DNA from: Nitrogeniibacter sp050293885
Lineage (GTDB): Bacteria > Pseudomonadota > Gammaproteobacteria > Burkholderiales > Rhodocyclaceae
Length of the DNA stretch: 23,633 bases
Assembly (NCBI GenBank): GCA_050293885.1
Contig: JBNKNO010000050.1
Coordinates: 1 to 23,633, forward strand
Reading direction: 5' to 3'
The notes under the pieces were generated by a model that was not told where the DNA came from, searched no databases, and was given only the letters and a program-made list of their open reading frames with translations. The position numbers and the translations under genes are program-made. Below, one piece after another: positions 1 to 7,954 of the stretch. Position 1 is the first letter of the stretch. Each line of letters starts with the position of its first letter.

Positions 1-1311
1 GTCACGGAATCGCGTCTGGCCATTGCGTTGGCTCAAGAGGGTGGTATCGGTATCGTTCACAAGAACCTTAGCGCGAAGCAGCAGGCCGCCGAGGTAGCCA
101 AGGTCAAGCGCTTCGAGTCGGGTGTGCTCAAGGATCCGATGACCATCGCGCCGAGCATCAGCGTGCGCGAGGTGATGGCGCTGACGCGGCAGAACAAGTT
201 TTCCGGGCTGCCGGTTGTCGAAGGCAAGCAAGTAGTGGGTATCGTCACCAACCGCGATCTGCGCTTCGAGACCAATCTCGACCAGCCGGTCTCGGCCATC
301 ATGACGCCCAAAGAGCGCCTGATCACCGTGCAGGAAGGCGAGAGCCTAGACGTGGCCCAGGCGCTCATGCACAAGCATCGCCTTGAGCGTGTGCTGGTAA
401 TCAATGCCCAGGGCGAGTTGCGTGGGCTGGTCACGGTCAAGGACATGCTCAAGGCCACCGAACACCCGAACGCTGCCAAGGACGAACCCGGTAGTTTGCG
501 GGTCGGCGCGGCGGTGGGCGTGGGTGCGGGCACCGAAGAGCGTGTCGAGATGCTGGCGGCGGCCGGTGTCGACGTGATTGTGGTGGATACCGCGCACGGT
601 CATTCTCGCGGCGTGCTCGAGCGCGTCGCCTGGGTGAAAAAGAACTACCCGAGCGTTGACGTGATTGGCGGCAATATCGCAACGGCCGACGCGGCGCGGG
701 CGCTGGTGGATGCCGGCGCCGACGGTGTGAAAGTGGGTATCGGCCCCGGTTCGATCTGCACCACGCGCATGATCGCCGGGGTCGGTGTGCCGCAGGTGAG
801 CGCGGTGACCAACGTGAGCGATGCGCTCAAGGGCACCGGGGTGCCGATGATCGCCGATGGCGGCATTCGCTTCTCGGGCGACATCGCCAAAGCCCTCGCG
901 GCGGGCGCCAACGCGGTCATGCTCGGCGGGCTGTTTGCCGGCACCGAGGAAGCACCGGGTGAGACGGTGTTGTTCCAGGGGCGCTCGTACAAGTCCTACC
1001 GTGGCATGGGCTCGCTGGGCGCCATGCAGCAAGGTTCGGCGGACCGCTACTTCCAGGACCCCACCGAAAATCAGGACAAGCTCGTGCCGGAAGGTATCGA
1101 AGGCCGAGTGCCGTACAAAGGCCCGGTTTCTGCCGTGATTCACCAGCTGGTTGGCGGCATTCGGGCCTCCATGGGCTATGTGGGCGCCGGCAGTATCAAC
1201 GACATGCACACCAAGTCGGAGTTTGTCGAAATCACGTCCGCCGGTGTGCGCGAGTCCCATGTGCACGACGTGCAGATCACGAAGGAAGCACCGAACTATC
1301 ACATCGATTGA
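1..1311 (+). CDS. guaB: IMP dehydrogenase (5' end missing)
   Basis: Inosine-5'-monophosphate dehydrogenase oxidises IMP to XMP with NAD+, the first step from IMP towards GMP, in the cytoplasm. The reading frame is open from base 1 and begins in the segment matching E. coli GuaB near residue 52 (TESRLAIALAQEGG), so about 50 N-terminal residues lie outside the window; the internal TTG at 28 is not the real start. In the 436-residue fragment, two CBS domains occupy roughly 45-98 and 105-155, inserted in the TIM barrel as usual. The catalytic loop GPGSICTTR has its cysteine at bases 757-759. The flap motif KSYRGMGSLGAM and the C-terminal ESHVHDV segment are present. An intrinsic terminator follows the stop, then guaA. 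Identity is very secure. Confidence 0.97.
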   Translation, partial: VTESRLAIALAQEGGIGIVHKNLSAKQQAAEVAKVKRFESGVLKDPMTIAPSISVREVMALTRQNKFSGLPVVEGKQVVGIVTNRDLRFETNLDQPVSAIMTPKERLITVQEGESLDVAQALMHKHRLERVLVINAQGELRGLVTVKDMLKATEHPNAAKDEPGSLRVGAAVGVGAGTEERVEMLAAAGVDVIVVDTAHGHSRGVLERVAWVKKNYPSVDVIGGNIATADAARALVDAGADGVKVGIGPGSICTTRMIAGVGVPQVSAVTNVSDALKGTGVPMIADGGIRFSGDIAKALAAGANAVMLGGLFAGTEEAPGETVLFQGRSYKSYRGMGSLGAMQQGSADRYFQDPTENQDKLVPEGIEGRVPYKGPVSAVIHQLVGGIRASMGYVGAGSINDMHTKSEFVEITSAGVRESHVHDVQITKEAPNYHID

Positions 1312-1329
1312 TTCGGTCGTCCTGATTGC

Positions 1330-1360
1330 AAGGCGGCCACGGCCGCCTTTTTTCCTTTTT
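1330..1360 (+). terminator. Intrinsic terminator between guaB and guaA
   Basis: A perfect 8-bp stem (AAGGCGGC at 1330-1337, GCCGCCTT at 1342-1349) with loop CACG is followed by T runs at 1349-1353 and 1356-1360. This is a classic Rho-independent terminator. It ends only 16 bases before the guaA start codon, so it lies in the guaA leader and should reduce read-through from guaB. Confidence 0.8.
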
Positions 1361-1376
1361 CAAGCCGAGTAAAGCC

Positions 1377-2939
1377 ATGGCGCATCAGAAAATTCTCATC
1401 CTCGACTTCGGTTCCCAAGTCACCCAGCTCATCGCGCGCCGGGTGCGTGAGCAGCAGGTGTTCTGCGAAATTCATCCGTGTGACGTGTCGGCGGATTTCA
1501 TCCGCGACTATGCGCCGGACGGCATCATCCTGTCGGGTGGGCCGAACTCGGTGTATTCGGAGATCATGTCGGCGCCCGAAGTCGTGTTTCAGCTCGGCAA
1601 GCCGGTGCTGGGCATCTGCTACGGCATGCAGACCATGGCCGATCAGCTGGGCGGAACGGTCGAGAGTTCGAACAGCCGTGAATTCGGCTATGCCGAGGTT
1701 CGCGCACGCGGCCATTCGAAGCTCTTCGACGGCATCGAGGATCGCCGCAACGAAGAAGGCCACGGTTTGCTCGATGTGTGGATGAGCCATGGCGACAAGG
1801 TCACCGAATTGCCGCCGGGCTTCAAGGTAATCGGCAGCAATCCCTCATGTCCGATCGCGGCCATGGCCGACGAAGAACGGGGTTTCTACGGTGTGCAGTT
1901 TCACCCCGAGGTGACCCATACCCTCAAGGGCAAGGAGATCATAGGTCGCTTCGTTCACGACGTCTGCGGTTGTGGCCACGACTGGAACATGCCCGACTAC
2001 GTGGAAGAAGCCGTCACGGCGATTCGCGAACAGGTCGGTGACGACGACGTCATCCTCGGGCTGTCCGGCGGTGTGGATTCCTCGGTGGCCGCCGCGCTGA
2101 TCCATCGGGCCATCGGCGATCAACTCACCTGTGTGTTCGTCGACAACGGTCTGCTGCGCCTCAACGAAGCCGAGCAGGTGATGGCGACCTTTGCCCGCAG
2201 TCTCGGCGTCAAGGTCATTCACGTGGATGCCACCGAGCAGTTCATGGGGCATCTGGCCGGCGTGAGCGACCCGGAGCAGAAACGCAAGATCATCGGTCGT
2301 GAGTTCGTCGAGGTGTTCCAGGCTGAAGCGGAAAAGCTGCCCAAGGCGAAGTGGCTGGCACAGGGCACCATNNNNNNNNNNNNNNNNNNNNNNNNNNNNN
2401 NNNNNNNNNNNNNNNNNNNNNNNNNNNNNNNNNNNNNNNNNNNNNNNNNNNNNNNNNNNNNNNNNNNNNNNNNNNNNNNNNNNNNNNNNNNNNNNNNNNN
2501 NNNNNNNNNNNNNNNNNNNNNNNNNNNNNNNNNNNNNNNNNNNNNNNNNNNNNNNNNNNNNNNNNNNNNNNNNNNNNNNNNNNNNNNNNNNNNNNNNNNN
2601 NNNNNNNNNNNNNNNNNNNNNNNNNNNNNNNNNNNNNNNNNNNNNNNNNNNNNNNNNNNNNNNNNNNNNNNNNNNNNNNNNNNNNNNNNNNNNNNACAGG
2701 CCTTCGCGGTGTTCCTGCCGGTCAAGAGCGTCGGCGTGATGGGCGATGGGCGCACCTACGAATACGTGGTGGCGCTGCGGGCGGTACAGACGCAGGACTT
2801 CATGACCGCCGTGTGGGCCGAGTTGCCGCATTCGCTGCTGGGCAAGGTGAGCAACCGCATCATCAACGAAGTGCGCGGCATCAACCGCGTGGTCTACGAC
2901 ATTTCAGGCAAGCCGCCGGCGACCATCGAGTGGGAGTGA
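1377..2939 (+). CDS. guaA: GMP synthase (glutamine-hydrolysing), with internal assembly gap
   Basis: GMP synthase aminates XMP to GMP using glutamine and ATP. The ATG at 1377 gives MAHQKILILDFGSQ, the normal family N-terminus, and a protein of 520 residues (E. coli 525). The class I glutamine amidotransferase domain (about 1-195) carries nucleophile C81 in GICYGMQ and H176/E178 in FHPEV. The ATP pyrophosphatase domain follows, with the P-loop SGGVDSS at 230-236. Bases 2372-2695 are N; the frame resumes correctly at QAFAVFLPV and ends in the canonical KPPATIEWE. The unread part covers the rest of the ATPase domain and much of the dimerisation domain, so those residues cannot be checked. No strong ribosome binding site is seen upstream of the ATG. 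Confidence 0.96.
   Translation: MAHQKILILDFGSQVTQLIARRVREQQVFCEIHPCDVSADFIRDYAPDGIILSGGPNSVYSEIMSAPEVVFQLGKPVLGICYGMQTMADQLGGTVESSNSREFGYAEVRARGHSKLFDGIEDRRNEEGHGLLDVWMSHGDKVTELPPGFKVIGSNPSCPIAAMADEERGFYGVQFHPEVTHTLKGKEIIGRFVHDVCGCGHDWNMPDYVEEAVTAIREQVGDDDVILGLSGGVDSSVAAALIHRAIGDQLTCVFVDNGLLRLNEAEQVMATFARSLGVKVIHVDATEQFMGHLAGVSDPEQKRKIIGREFVEVFQAEAEKLPKAKWLAQGTXXXXXXXXXXXXXXXXXXXXXXXXXXXXXXXXXXXXXXXXXXXXXXXXXXXXXXXXXXXXXXXXXXXXXXXXXXXXXXXXXXXXXXXXXXXXXXXXXXXXXXXXXXXXXQAFAVFLPVKSVGVMGDGRTYEYVVALRAVQTQDFMTAVWAELPHSLLGKVSNRIINEVRGINRVVYDISGKPPATIEWE
2372..2695. other. Run of 324 N (assembly gap) inside guaA
   Basis: All 324 bases are N. The length is a multiple of three and the guaA frame is kept across it. 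Between T of AQGT and Q of QAF there are 109 codons including the partly read ones, the same number as I count in E. coli GuaA recalled from memory. The gap is therefore probably correctly sized with no hidden insertion. Confidence 0.95.
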
Positions 2940-2946
2940 GGGGCGC

Positions 2947-3132
2947 GTGCGCGCACCGCTGATCGCGGCGATTCTCAACTGGGCCGGGCGGCTGCGTTTT
3001 CCGCAGTTGCTCGCGCTCACGGCGGGGCTGTTTGTGCTCGATCTGATCGTGCCCGATCCCATCCCGTTTGCCGACGAACTTCTGCTCGGGCTGGCAACCT
3101 TGCTGTTTGCCAACTGGCGACGAAAAGTGTGA
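2947..3132 (+). CDS. Small hydrophobic protein, DUF6116-like
   Basis: A 61-residue protein from a GTG start seven bases after the guaA stop, probably co-transcribed with guaA. It has a short basic N-terminus (MRAPLIAAILNWAGRLRFP), a hydrophobic stretch at about 18-35 (LLALTAGLFVLDLIV), the motif PDPIPFADELLLG, a second hydrophobic stretch and a basic C-terminus (NWRRKV). This layout resembles the small DUF6116 family of proteobacterial proteins as I remember it; their function is unknown. One or two membrane-associated helices are likely. The stop codon directly abuts the stop of the convergent histidine kinase gene. The call as a real gene rests on the conserved-looking motif and the position; no biochemical role can be inferred. 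Confidence 0.7.
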   Translation: MRAPLIAAILNWAGRLRFPQLLALTAGLFVLDLIVPDPIPFADELLLGLATLLFANWRRKV

Positions 3133-6100
3133 TCAGGTGTCGGCTTCGCCGAGCGTGAAATAGAACTTGGCCCCTTGATCGGGCTCGCTGGTCGCCCACA
3201 CCCGACCGGCGTGACGCTGGATGATGCGCGCCACCGTTGCCAGGCCGATGCCGGTGCCCTCGAAGTCGCGGTCGGTATGCAGGCGCTGAAAGGCGCCGAA
3301 GAGTTTGTCGGCGTAGCGCATGTCGAAACCGGCGCCATTGTCTTCGACGCAGAAAACCGTTTCGTGCCCTTCGATGAAACTGTGGAAACGCACCTTGGCG
3401 TGTTTGCGCTTGGCGGTGAATTTCCAAGCATTCCCCAGCAAGTTCTCGATTGCGATACGCAGCAGTTTGGCGTCGCCCACCACTTCAAGATTTTCTGCGA
3501 TGTCGACTTCCACCGCGCGGTCCGGATGGCGCTGGGCGAGATCCGAGACGACGAGACGGGCCATGTCGCTGAGGTTCAGTGGCGCCCGGCGCAACGGTCG
3601 ACGCGAAACACGCGACAGCTCGAGCAGATCGTCGATCAGATCGCTCATGCGCGAGACTGCGGCGAGCATGCGTTCGAACAGCGTGTGGGCTTCGGGCGTG
3701 AACGCGGCGCGATAGTCGTCGCGGATGATGCGGGTGTAGCCGTCGATGGCGCGCAGGGGTGAGCGCAGATCGTGTGACACCGAATAGCTGAAGGCCTCCA
3801 GTTCCTTGACCGCAGCAGCAAGCTGCGCGGTGCGATCGTCGACACGTAATTCGAGCTCCCGATTGAGGTCGCGCATCTTTTCCTCGGCTTTCTTGCGCTC
3901 GGAAATGTCGGTGGTGATGCACAGCAGTTGATCGGTGTCGTAGAGCGTGACGCGTCTGGCGAGAAAGTGAACGGGAACGGTATTTCCAGTGGTGTTCTGA
4001 ATCTGCGTTTCCACCCAGGCAGAGCCTTCGTCAAAGGCTTTTTCCATGCGTTGTGCGATCACCGGGCGGTCATCCGCCACGATCAGGGATTGCACATTCA
4101 GATCGCGCAGGTCGCGTGTGGAGATGCCGGCCAGACGGACGAAGTACTGGTTGAGCATGGTCAGCGAGCCGTCCTTGCGTGCCACGCACAAGCCGACCGG
4201 CAGGCTGTCGACCAGCGTGCGCGAGAAGGACAGCTCGTTGGTCAATTGCATCTGTGCGCGTTTGCGCGCCGTGATGTCGCCAATCGAACCAACCATGCGA
4301 TACGCCAGACCATTTTCGTCGCGCTGGGCAACGCCGCGCGAACGGTACCAGCGGTAGTCGCCGGTGTGGGAGGCCAGCCTGAACTCGAACTCGAAATGGT
4401 TGGTTTCGCCCTTGAGGTGAGACACCATGCGCTCGTAGTAAACGTCGCGATCTTCGGGGTGGAGCCGCGCCAGCCAGGCGTCGCTGGTGGTGCGGATCGA
4501 CTCCGGCGCTTCACCCAGCAGCACCATGAGACGGGAGGACAGGAACAGTTCCTTGTTGAGCGGATTCCAGTCCCACAAACCCTCGTTGGTGCCGCGCATT
4601 GCAAGTGCGTAGCGCGTTTCGCTCTCTCGCAGTTTGCGTTCCGCCTCGTACTTGGCGGTGTTGTCCTCGACGATACCGACCCCGCCCATGACCTTGCCGT
4701 CGGCGTCGAGCACCGGTGCGGTGCGAATCGACAGGCGAATGGCGTCGTCCTCGTCATTGATGCCGTAGAGGCCTTCATAACGGCCGAGCTGACCGCGCAA
4801 GGCGGCAAGAACGGAGGGCAGTATGGATTGGTCGTTCAGATCGGCGATGGCACTGCCGATGAGCGCATCGCTACTGGTGTGGAGAATTTCGGCGAAGCGG
4901 CTGTTGAGGAAGGTGATGCACAGATTCGGGTCGAAGTGAAAGATACCGACCGGCGAGCTCTCCACCAGCGTGCGGTAGCGCCCCTCACTCTCATGCAGTC
5001 TTTGCAGCGATTCACGGGATTCGCGTTCGTCTCGCAGCACGACAACGACGCCTTGAGGCGCCGGATCACCCTCCATCTCGATGGGCGCCGCGCTGTCGGC
5101 CACCGGGATGAGCTCCCCGTCGCGTCGTTGCAGATTGATGGTTTCACCGAGGCGTAGCATCTTGCCATTGGCCAGCACCGCTTCGACGGGGTCGGCGATG
5201 GGCGCATTGTTCTGCGCATCGCGCAGGCGCAGCACGTCGGCCACCGGTTTGCCGAGTGCTTCGGCCTCCGGCCAGCCGGTCAGCGCAACCGCCTGCGGGT
5301 TGATGAAGGAAATGTGGCCCGTCGCGTCGGTTGAAATCACTCCGTCGCCGATCGACGTGAGCGTCACGCGCATGTGCTCACTGGTCATGTGCGTGTCGGT
5401 GATTTCGAGAATTGCGCCGGTGATGCAACTGACCTTGCCATCGTCGTCCAGCAGCAGGCGTAGCGAATCGCGGAACCAGCGCACATGGCCTTCGCTGTCG
5501 CGCAGACGGTACTCGAGATTGCAGTCGGTGTAATCGCCGGTGGCCGTCGAGATCGCCGTTTGCACCTGTGCGCGCAAGCGCGCCAGATCGGCATCGGGCA
5601 CCTGTTCATGGACCTTCAACGCGCCGCCGTCCGCCATCAGTTCGACCAATGGAATGCCGGTGACTTCCGCCGCCACCGGCGAAATGTAGTCATAGCCCTG
5701 GCGCTTGTAGTCGAGCCGGTACAACACGTGGAAATTGCAGCCGAGCGCTTCGTCGACGTCGCGTTGTAGCGAACGATAGGCCCGGCGGCGCTGGGCATGA
5801 CGGGTTGCATCGATGCCGATCAGATCCCACTGTTCGCGCGCAGCGTCCGCGTTACCCGCAAGGTGCAATTCCAGCTCGAAACGCTCGTCCCCATCGCCAA
5901 CGGCGAAACTCAGCGGGAGGTGCGCAGGGGGTGTGACCAGCGCATCGAGTGCATCGGTGTCGAGCGCGGCAAGGGTGGATGGCAAAACGTGCTCGGCAGA
6001 CTCGTTCAACGGCGTGAAGGCGTAGCGGCCATCATGCCGGGTCAGTCGCCAGTGGGGCAGCCGAGCGGGGTAATTCCCCGCTGGCGCGGGACGACGCAGC

Positions 6101-6264
6101 AACGCGAGCGTGGCCAGAATAGGCAACAGGCTGGCAACAATGGCCGCCTTGCCCGGCAGGACGAACTGCATGGCCAGCCACAATAGCCAAGCCGGAATGA
6201 CAAGCGTCCAGAAACGTTTTTGTTTGGCGGTAGGCACTGCGGGGATCGTTATTTTTGTCTGCAA
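3133..6264 (-). CDS. Membrane-anchored multi-PAS sensor histidine kinase
   Basis: A hybrid-free sensor kinase of up to 1043 residues. Two N-terminal hydrophobic segments (about 19-36 and 40-56) form a likely hairpin anchor. About five PAS/PAC units follow, near 175-290, 297-415, 426-545, 550-668 and 680-790; several end in the typical DIT or DIS linker (for example GDITARKRA, TDISERKKAEE). A coiled stretch leads into HisKA with phosphoacceptor H831 in SVSHDLRSPLRAIDGY. The ATPase domain has the N box (ENLLGNAWKF, 940-949), G1 DNGAGF (975-980) and G2 GTGIGL (1003-1008). There is no receiver domain, and no response regulator gene is adjacent, so its partner and signal are unknown. The TTG start at 6264 is the longest possible common start but lacks a clear ribosome binding site; an in-frame stop lies at 6301-6303. 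The true start may be slightly further in. Confidence 0.92.
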   Translation of the reverse strand: MQTKITIPAVPTAKQKRFWTLVIPAWLLWLAMQFVLPGKAAIVASLLPILATLALLRRPAPAGNYPARLPHWRLTRHDGRYAFTPLNESAEHVLPSTLAALDTDALDALVTPPAHLPLSFAVGDGDERFELELHLAGNADAAREQWDLIGIDATRHAQRRRAYRSLQRDVDEALGCNFHVLYRLDYKRQGYDYISPVAAEVTGIPLVELMADGGALKVHEQVPDADLARLRAQVQTAISTATGDYTDCNLEYRLRDSEGHVRWFRDSLRLLLDDDGKVSCITGAILEITDTHMTSEHMRVTLTSIGDGVISTDATGHISFINPQAVALTGWPEAEALGKPVADVLRLRDAQNNAPIADPVEAVLANGKMLRLGETINLQRRDGELIPVADSAAPIEMEGDPAPQGVVVVLRDERESRESLQRLHESEGRYRTLVESSPVGIFHFDPNLCITFLNSRFAEILHTSSDALIGSAIADLNDQSILPSVLAALRGQLGRYEGLYGINDEDDAIRLSIRTAPVLDADGKVMGGVGIVEDNTAKYEAERKLRESETRYALAMRGTNEGLWDWNPLNKELFLSSRLMVLLGEAPESIRTTSDAWLARLHPEDRDVYYERMVSHLKGETNHFEFEFRLASHTGDYRWYRSRGVAQRDENGLAYRMVGSIGDITARKRAQMQLTNELSFSRTLVDSLPVGLCVARKDGSLTMLNQYFVRLAGISTRDLRDLNVQSLIVADDRPVIAQRMEKAFDEGSAWVETQIQNTTGNTVPVHFLARRVTLYDTDQLLCITTDISERKKAEEKMRDLNRELELRVDDRTAQLAAAVKELEAFSYSVSHDLRSPLRAIDGYTRIIRDDYRAAFTPEAHTLFERMLAAVSRMSDLIDDLLELSRVSRRPLRRAPLNLSDMARLVVSDLAQRHPDRAVEVDIAENLEVVGDAKLLRIAIENLLGNAWKFTAKRKHAKVRFHSFIEGHETVFCVEDNGAGFDMRYADKLFGAFQRLHTDRDFEGTGIGLATVARIIQRHAGRVWATSEPDQGAKFYFTLGEADT

Positions 6265-6585
6265 ATTCAGGGGCTGTTCACATGTCTCGCGTGGATCGTC
6301 TCAAGCGTCGACAGACACGCGTTCAGGCAAGGGAGAAGTCTTGGCGATGGGTACAAGCATCGTGGCGCATGTTCATGGTCTCAAGCGGCCAGTCTTCAGG
6401 TCTGTTGGCACCATTGGCAGCGTGTCGCCGCCTTGCCTTGCGTGCAAACGGGCGCGACTGCGACCACACGATAAATGAGAACGGATCCAAACGATACCGC
6501 TTTGGCATTGAAACGGATTGCATGGGTTATCGCTGCATTGCCTCTTCACCGATAGAATGCGGCTAAAAGGCAGGGAACTTGAGGA
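6265..6585. other. Intergenic region between divergent kinase and tadA
   Basis: These 321 bases separate the divergent kinase and tadA genes and should hold both promoters. Short open frames exist on both strands, but none has a recognisable product or ribosome binding site. A 10-base direct repeat GTCTCAAGCG occurs at 6298-6307 and 6378-6387, exactly 80 bases apart. A TAGAAT box near the tadA side is listed separately. No hairpin terminator was seen. Confidence 0.6.
6553..6558 (+). promoter_or_regulatory. Possible -10 box of the tadA operon
   Basis: TAGAAT matches the sigma-70 -10 consensus in five of six positions and lies 27 bases before the tadA ATG. No convincing -35 hexamer is found at the right distance, so this is a weak call. 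Confidence 0.35.
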
Positions 6586-7050
6586 ATGCAGGATCACGAT
6601 TTCATGACGTATGCGCTCACGCTGGCGCAACGCGCGGCCGATCACGGTGAGGTGCCGGTGGGGGCGGTGGTTGTGCTCGACGGCAAGATTGTCGGTGAAG
6701 GATTCAATCAGCCCATCGGCCGCTCGGACCCGACCGCACATGCCGAGATCGTCGCGCTACGTGATGCGGCACAACGCATGGGCAACTACCGGCTGCCCGG
6801 TTGCGAGCTGTACGTTACGCTCGAGCCGTGCATGATGTGCACCGGCGCCATGTTTCATGCGCGCATCCAGCGCGTTGTGTTCGGCGCACGCGACCCCAAG
6901 ACGGGCGTCGCCGGTAGCGTGCTCGATCTCTACGAGGTCCCCACGCTGAATCATCACGCGCAAGTCGAGGGCGGGCTGATGGGGGGCGAATGCGGCGCCA
7001 TGCTTTCCGACTTTTTCGCCCGGCGACGCGCCGCGGCCAAGGCCAGATAG
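6586..7050 (+). CDS. tadA: tRNA-specific adenosine deaminase
   Basis: TadA deaminates the wobble adenosine A34 to inosine in tRNA-Arg(ACG), needed to read CGN codons. The 154-residue protein has the zinc deaminase signature: HAE at 52-54 (zinc ligand H52, proton shuttle E54) and PCMMC at 81-85 (zinc ligands C82, C85). It aligns closely with E. coli TadA from the start region (HDFMTYALTLA against HEYWMRHALTLA) through VVFGARDPKTG to LSDFFARRR. The ATG at 6586 keeps this N-terminal match; an in-frame TGA sits at 6580-6582, and the next candidate ATG is 6604. AGGGA at 6572-6576 is the probable ribosome binding site. It heads a compact operon with the two following genes. Confidence 0.95.
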   Translation: MQDHDFMTYALTLAQRAADHGEVPVGAVVVLDGKIVGEGFNQPIGRSDPTAHAEIVALRDAAQRMGNYRLPGCELYVTLEPCMMCTGAMFHARIQRVVFGARDPKTGVAGSVLDLYEVPTLNHHAQVEGGLMGGECGAMLSDFFARRRAAAKAR

Positions 7051-7052
7051 CC

Positions 7053-7532
7053 ATGCGCATGGTGGTGAGCATCGGTTCGCAGCGCCTTGACCTGTTCGGC
7101 GACGACGGTGCCTGTATTCGTCGCTACCGCGTGTCGACCGCGCGCAACGGCGCCGGCGAACGCAACGGCTCGGGGTGCACGCCGCGCGGCCATCATGTCG
7201 TCCGTGCGCGCATTGGCGGTGCGCAGCCCGCACGTGCGGTATTCGTCGGCCGACGCCCGACCGGTGAGCAATGGTCGAGCGCACTCGCGCAACAGCACCC
7301 GGGGCGCGACTGGATCCTCTCGCGCATCCTCTGGCTTTCGGGCACCGAACGCGGCCGCAATCGCCTTGGGTCGTGCGATTCCATGCGTCGCTACATCTAC
7401 ATCCATGGCACGCCCGACACCGAGCCGATGGGCGAACCCCGATCGCATGGCTGTATTCGCATGCGCAACGAAGAGGTCATCGAACTGTTCGATCTGGTGT
7501 CCGTCGGCACCCCGGTGGATATCATCGAATGA
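7053..7532 (+). CDS. L,D-transpeptidase (YkuD domain), no export signal
   Basis: A 159-residue protein made almost entirely of a YkuD/ErfK-type domain. These enzymes form 3-3 peptidoglycan crosslinks or attach proteins to peptidoglycan through a catalytic cysteine. The signature is clear: IHGT at 117-120 and SHGCIRM at 131-137, with nucleophile C134 and the following arginines. The N-terminus begins directly with the fold (MRMVVSIGSQRLDLF) and shows neither signal peptide nor membrane helix. The frame stays open upstream into tadA, but that extension (with a start at 6990) is arginine-rich and out of frame with TadA, so the ATG at 7053, two bases after the tadA stop, is chosen. It overlaps the next gene by ATGA. 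Without export its substrate access is unexplained. Confidence 0.88.
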   Translation: MRMVVSIGSQRLDLFGDDGACIRRYRVSTARNGAGERNGSGCTPRGHHVVRARIGGAQPARAVFVGRRPTGEQWSSALAQQHPGRDWILSRILWLSGTERGRNRLGSCDSMRRYIYIHGTPDTEPMGEPRSHGCIRMRNEEVIELFDLVSVGTPVDIIE

Positions 7533-7954
7533 TCGTACGCATCGCCGACTGGCCCGAGGCGCAGGCGCACGTCATGCCGCTGCGCATGGCGGTGTTCGTC
7601 GACGAACAAGGTGTGCCGGCGCACATGGAGCTGGATGACGACGATCCCGTCAGCCGCCACGCATGGATCGAAGATGGTGCTGGAGATGTCCTTGCCGTCG
7701 GCCGGCTATTGCCGGACGGCCACGTGGGGCGGATGGCCGTGCGTGTGGATCGGCGCGGCCATGGGCTCGGCAGTCGGGTATTGAAGGCGCTTGTCGACGA
7801 GGCCCGAGTGCGCGGCATGACCCGCGTGATGCTGCACGCGCAAACCCAGGCAATCCCTTTCTATCTTGCCCACGGCTTTGAAGTGGACGGCCCGCCATTC
7901 ATGGAGGCGGGTTTGCCGCATCAGTGCATGCGCATCAATCTGGACGGATGCTGA
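7529..7954 (+). CDS. GNAT family N-acetyltransferase, YjcF-like
   Basis: A 141-residue acetyl-CoA-dependent acetyltransferase of unknown substrate. The ATG at 7529 overlaps the upstream stop (ATGA), indicating translational coupling. Family features include the N-terminal RMAVFVDEQGVPAHMELDDDD segment region (20-38), motif A with the acetyl-CoA loop RRGHGLG at 75-81, and the C-terminal AQTQAIPFYLAHGF (104-117) followed by EAGLPHQCM. This pattern closely resembles Bacillus YjcF and, less closely, E. coli ElaA. An open frame extends upstream inside the transpeptidase gene but has no family resemblance. The 3' end overlaps the convergent NRDE gene by 20 bases. Confidence 0.9.
   Translation: MIVRIADWPEAQAHVMPLRMAVFVDEQGVPAHMELDDDDPVSRHAWIEDGAGDVLAVGRLLPDGHVGRMAVRVDRRGHGLGSRVLKALVDEARVRGMTRVMLHAQTQAIPFYLAHGFEVDGPPFMEAGLPHQCMRINLDGC

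Noticed and set aside
3928..5157. A 409-codon plus-strand open frame opposite the histidine kinase
   Set aside because: It has no family resemblance and no ribosome binding site, whereas the kinase frame carries all expected domains.
6990..7052. Extension of the L,D-transpeptidase start into tadA
   Set aside because: The 21 extra residues are arginine-rich, lie out of frame inside tadA and do not form a signal peptide.
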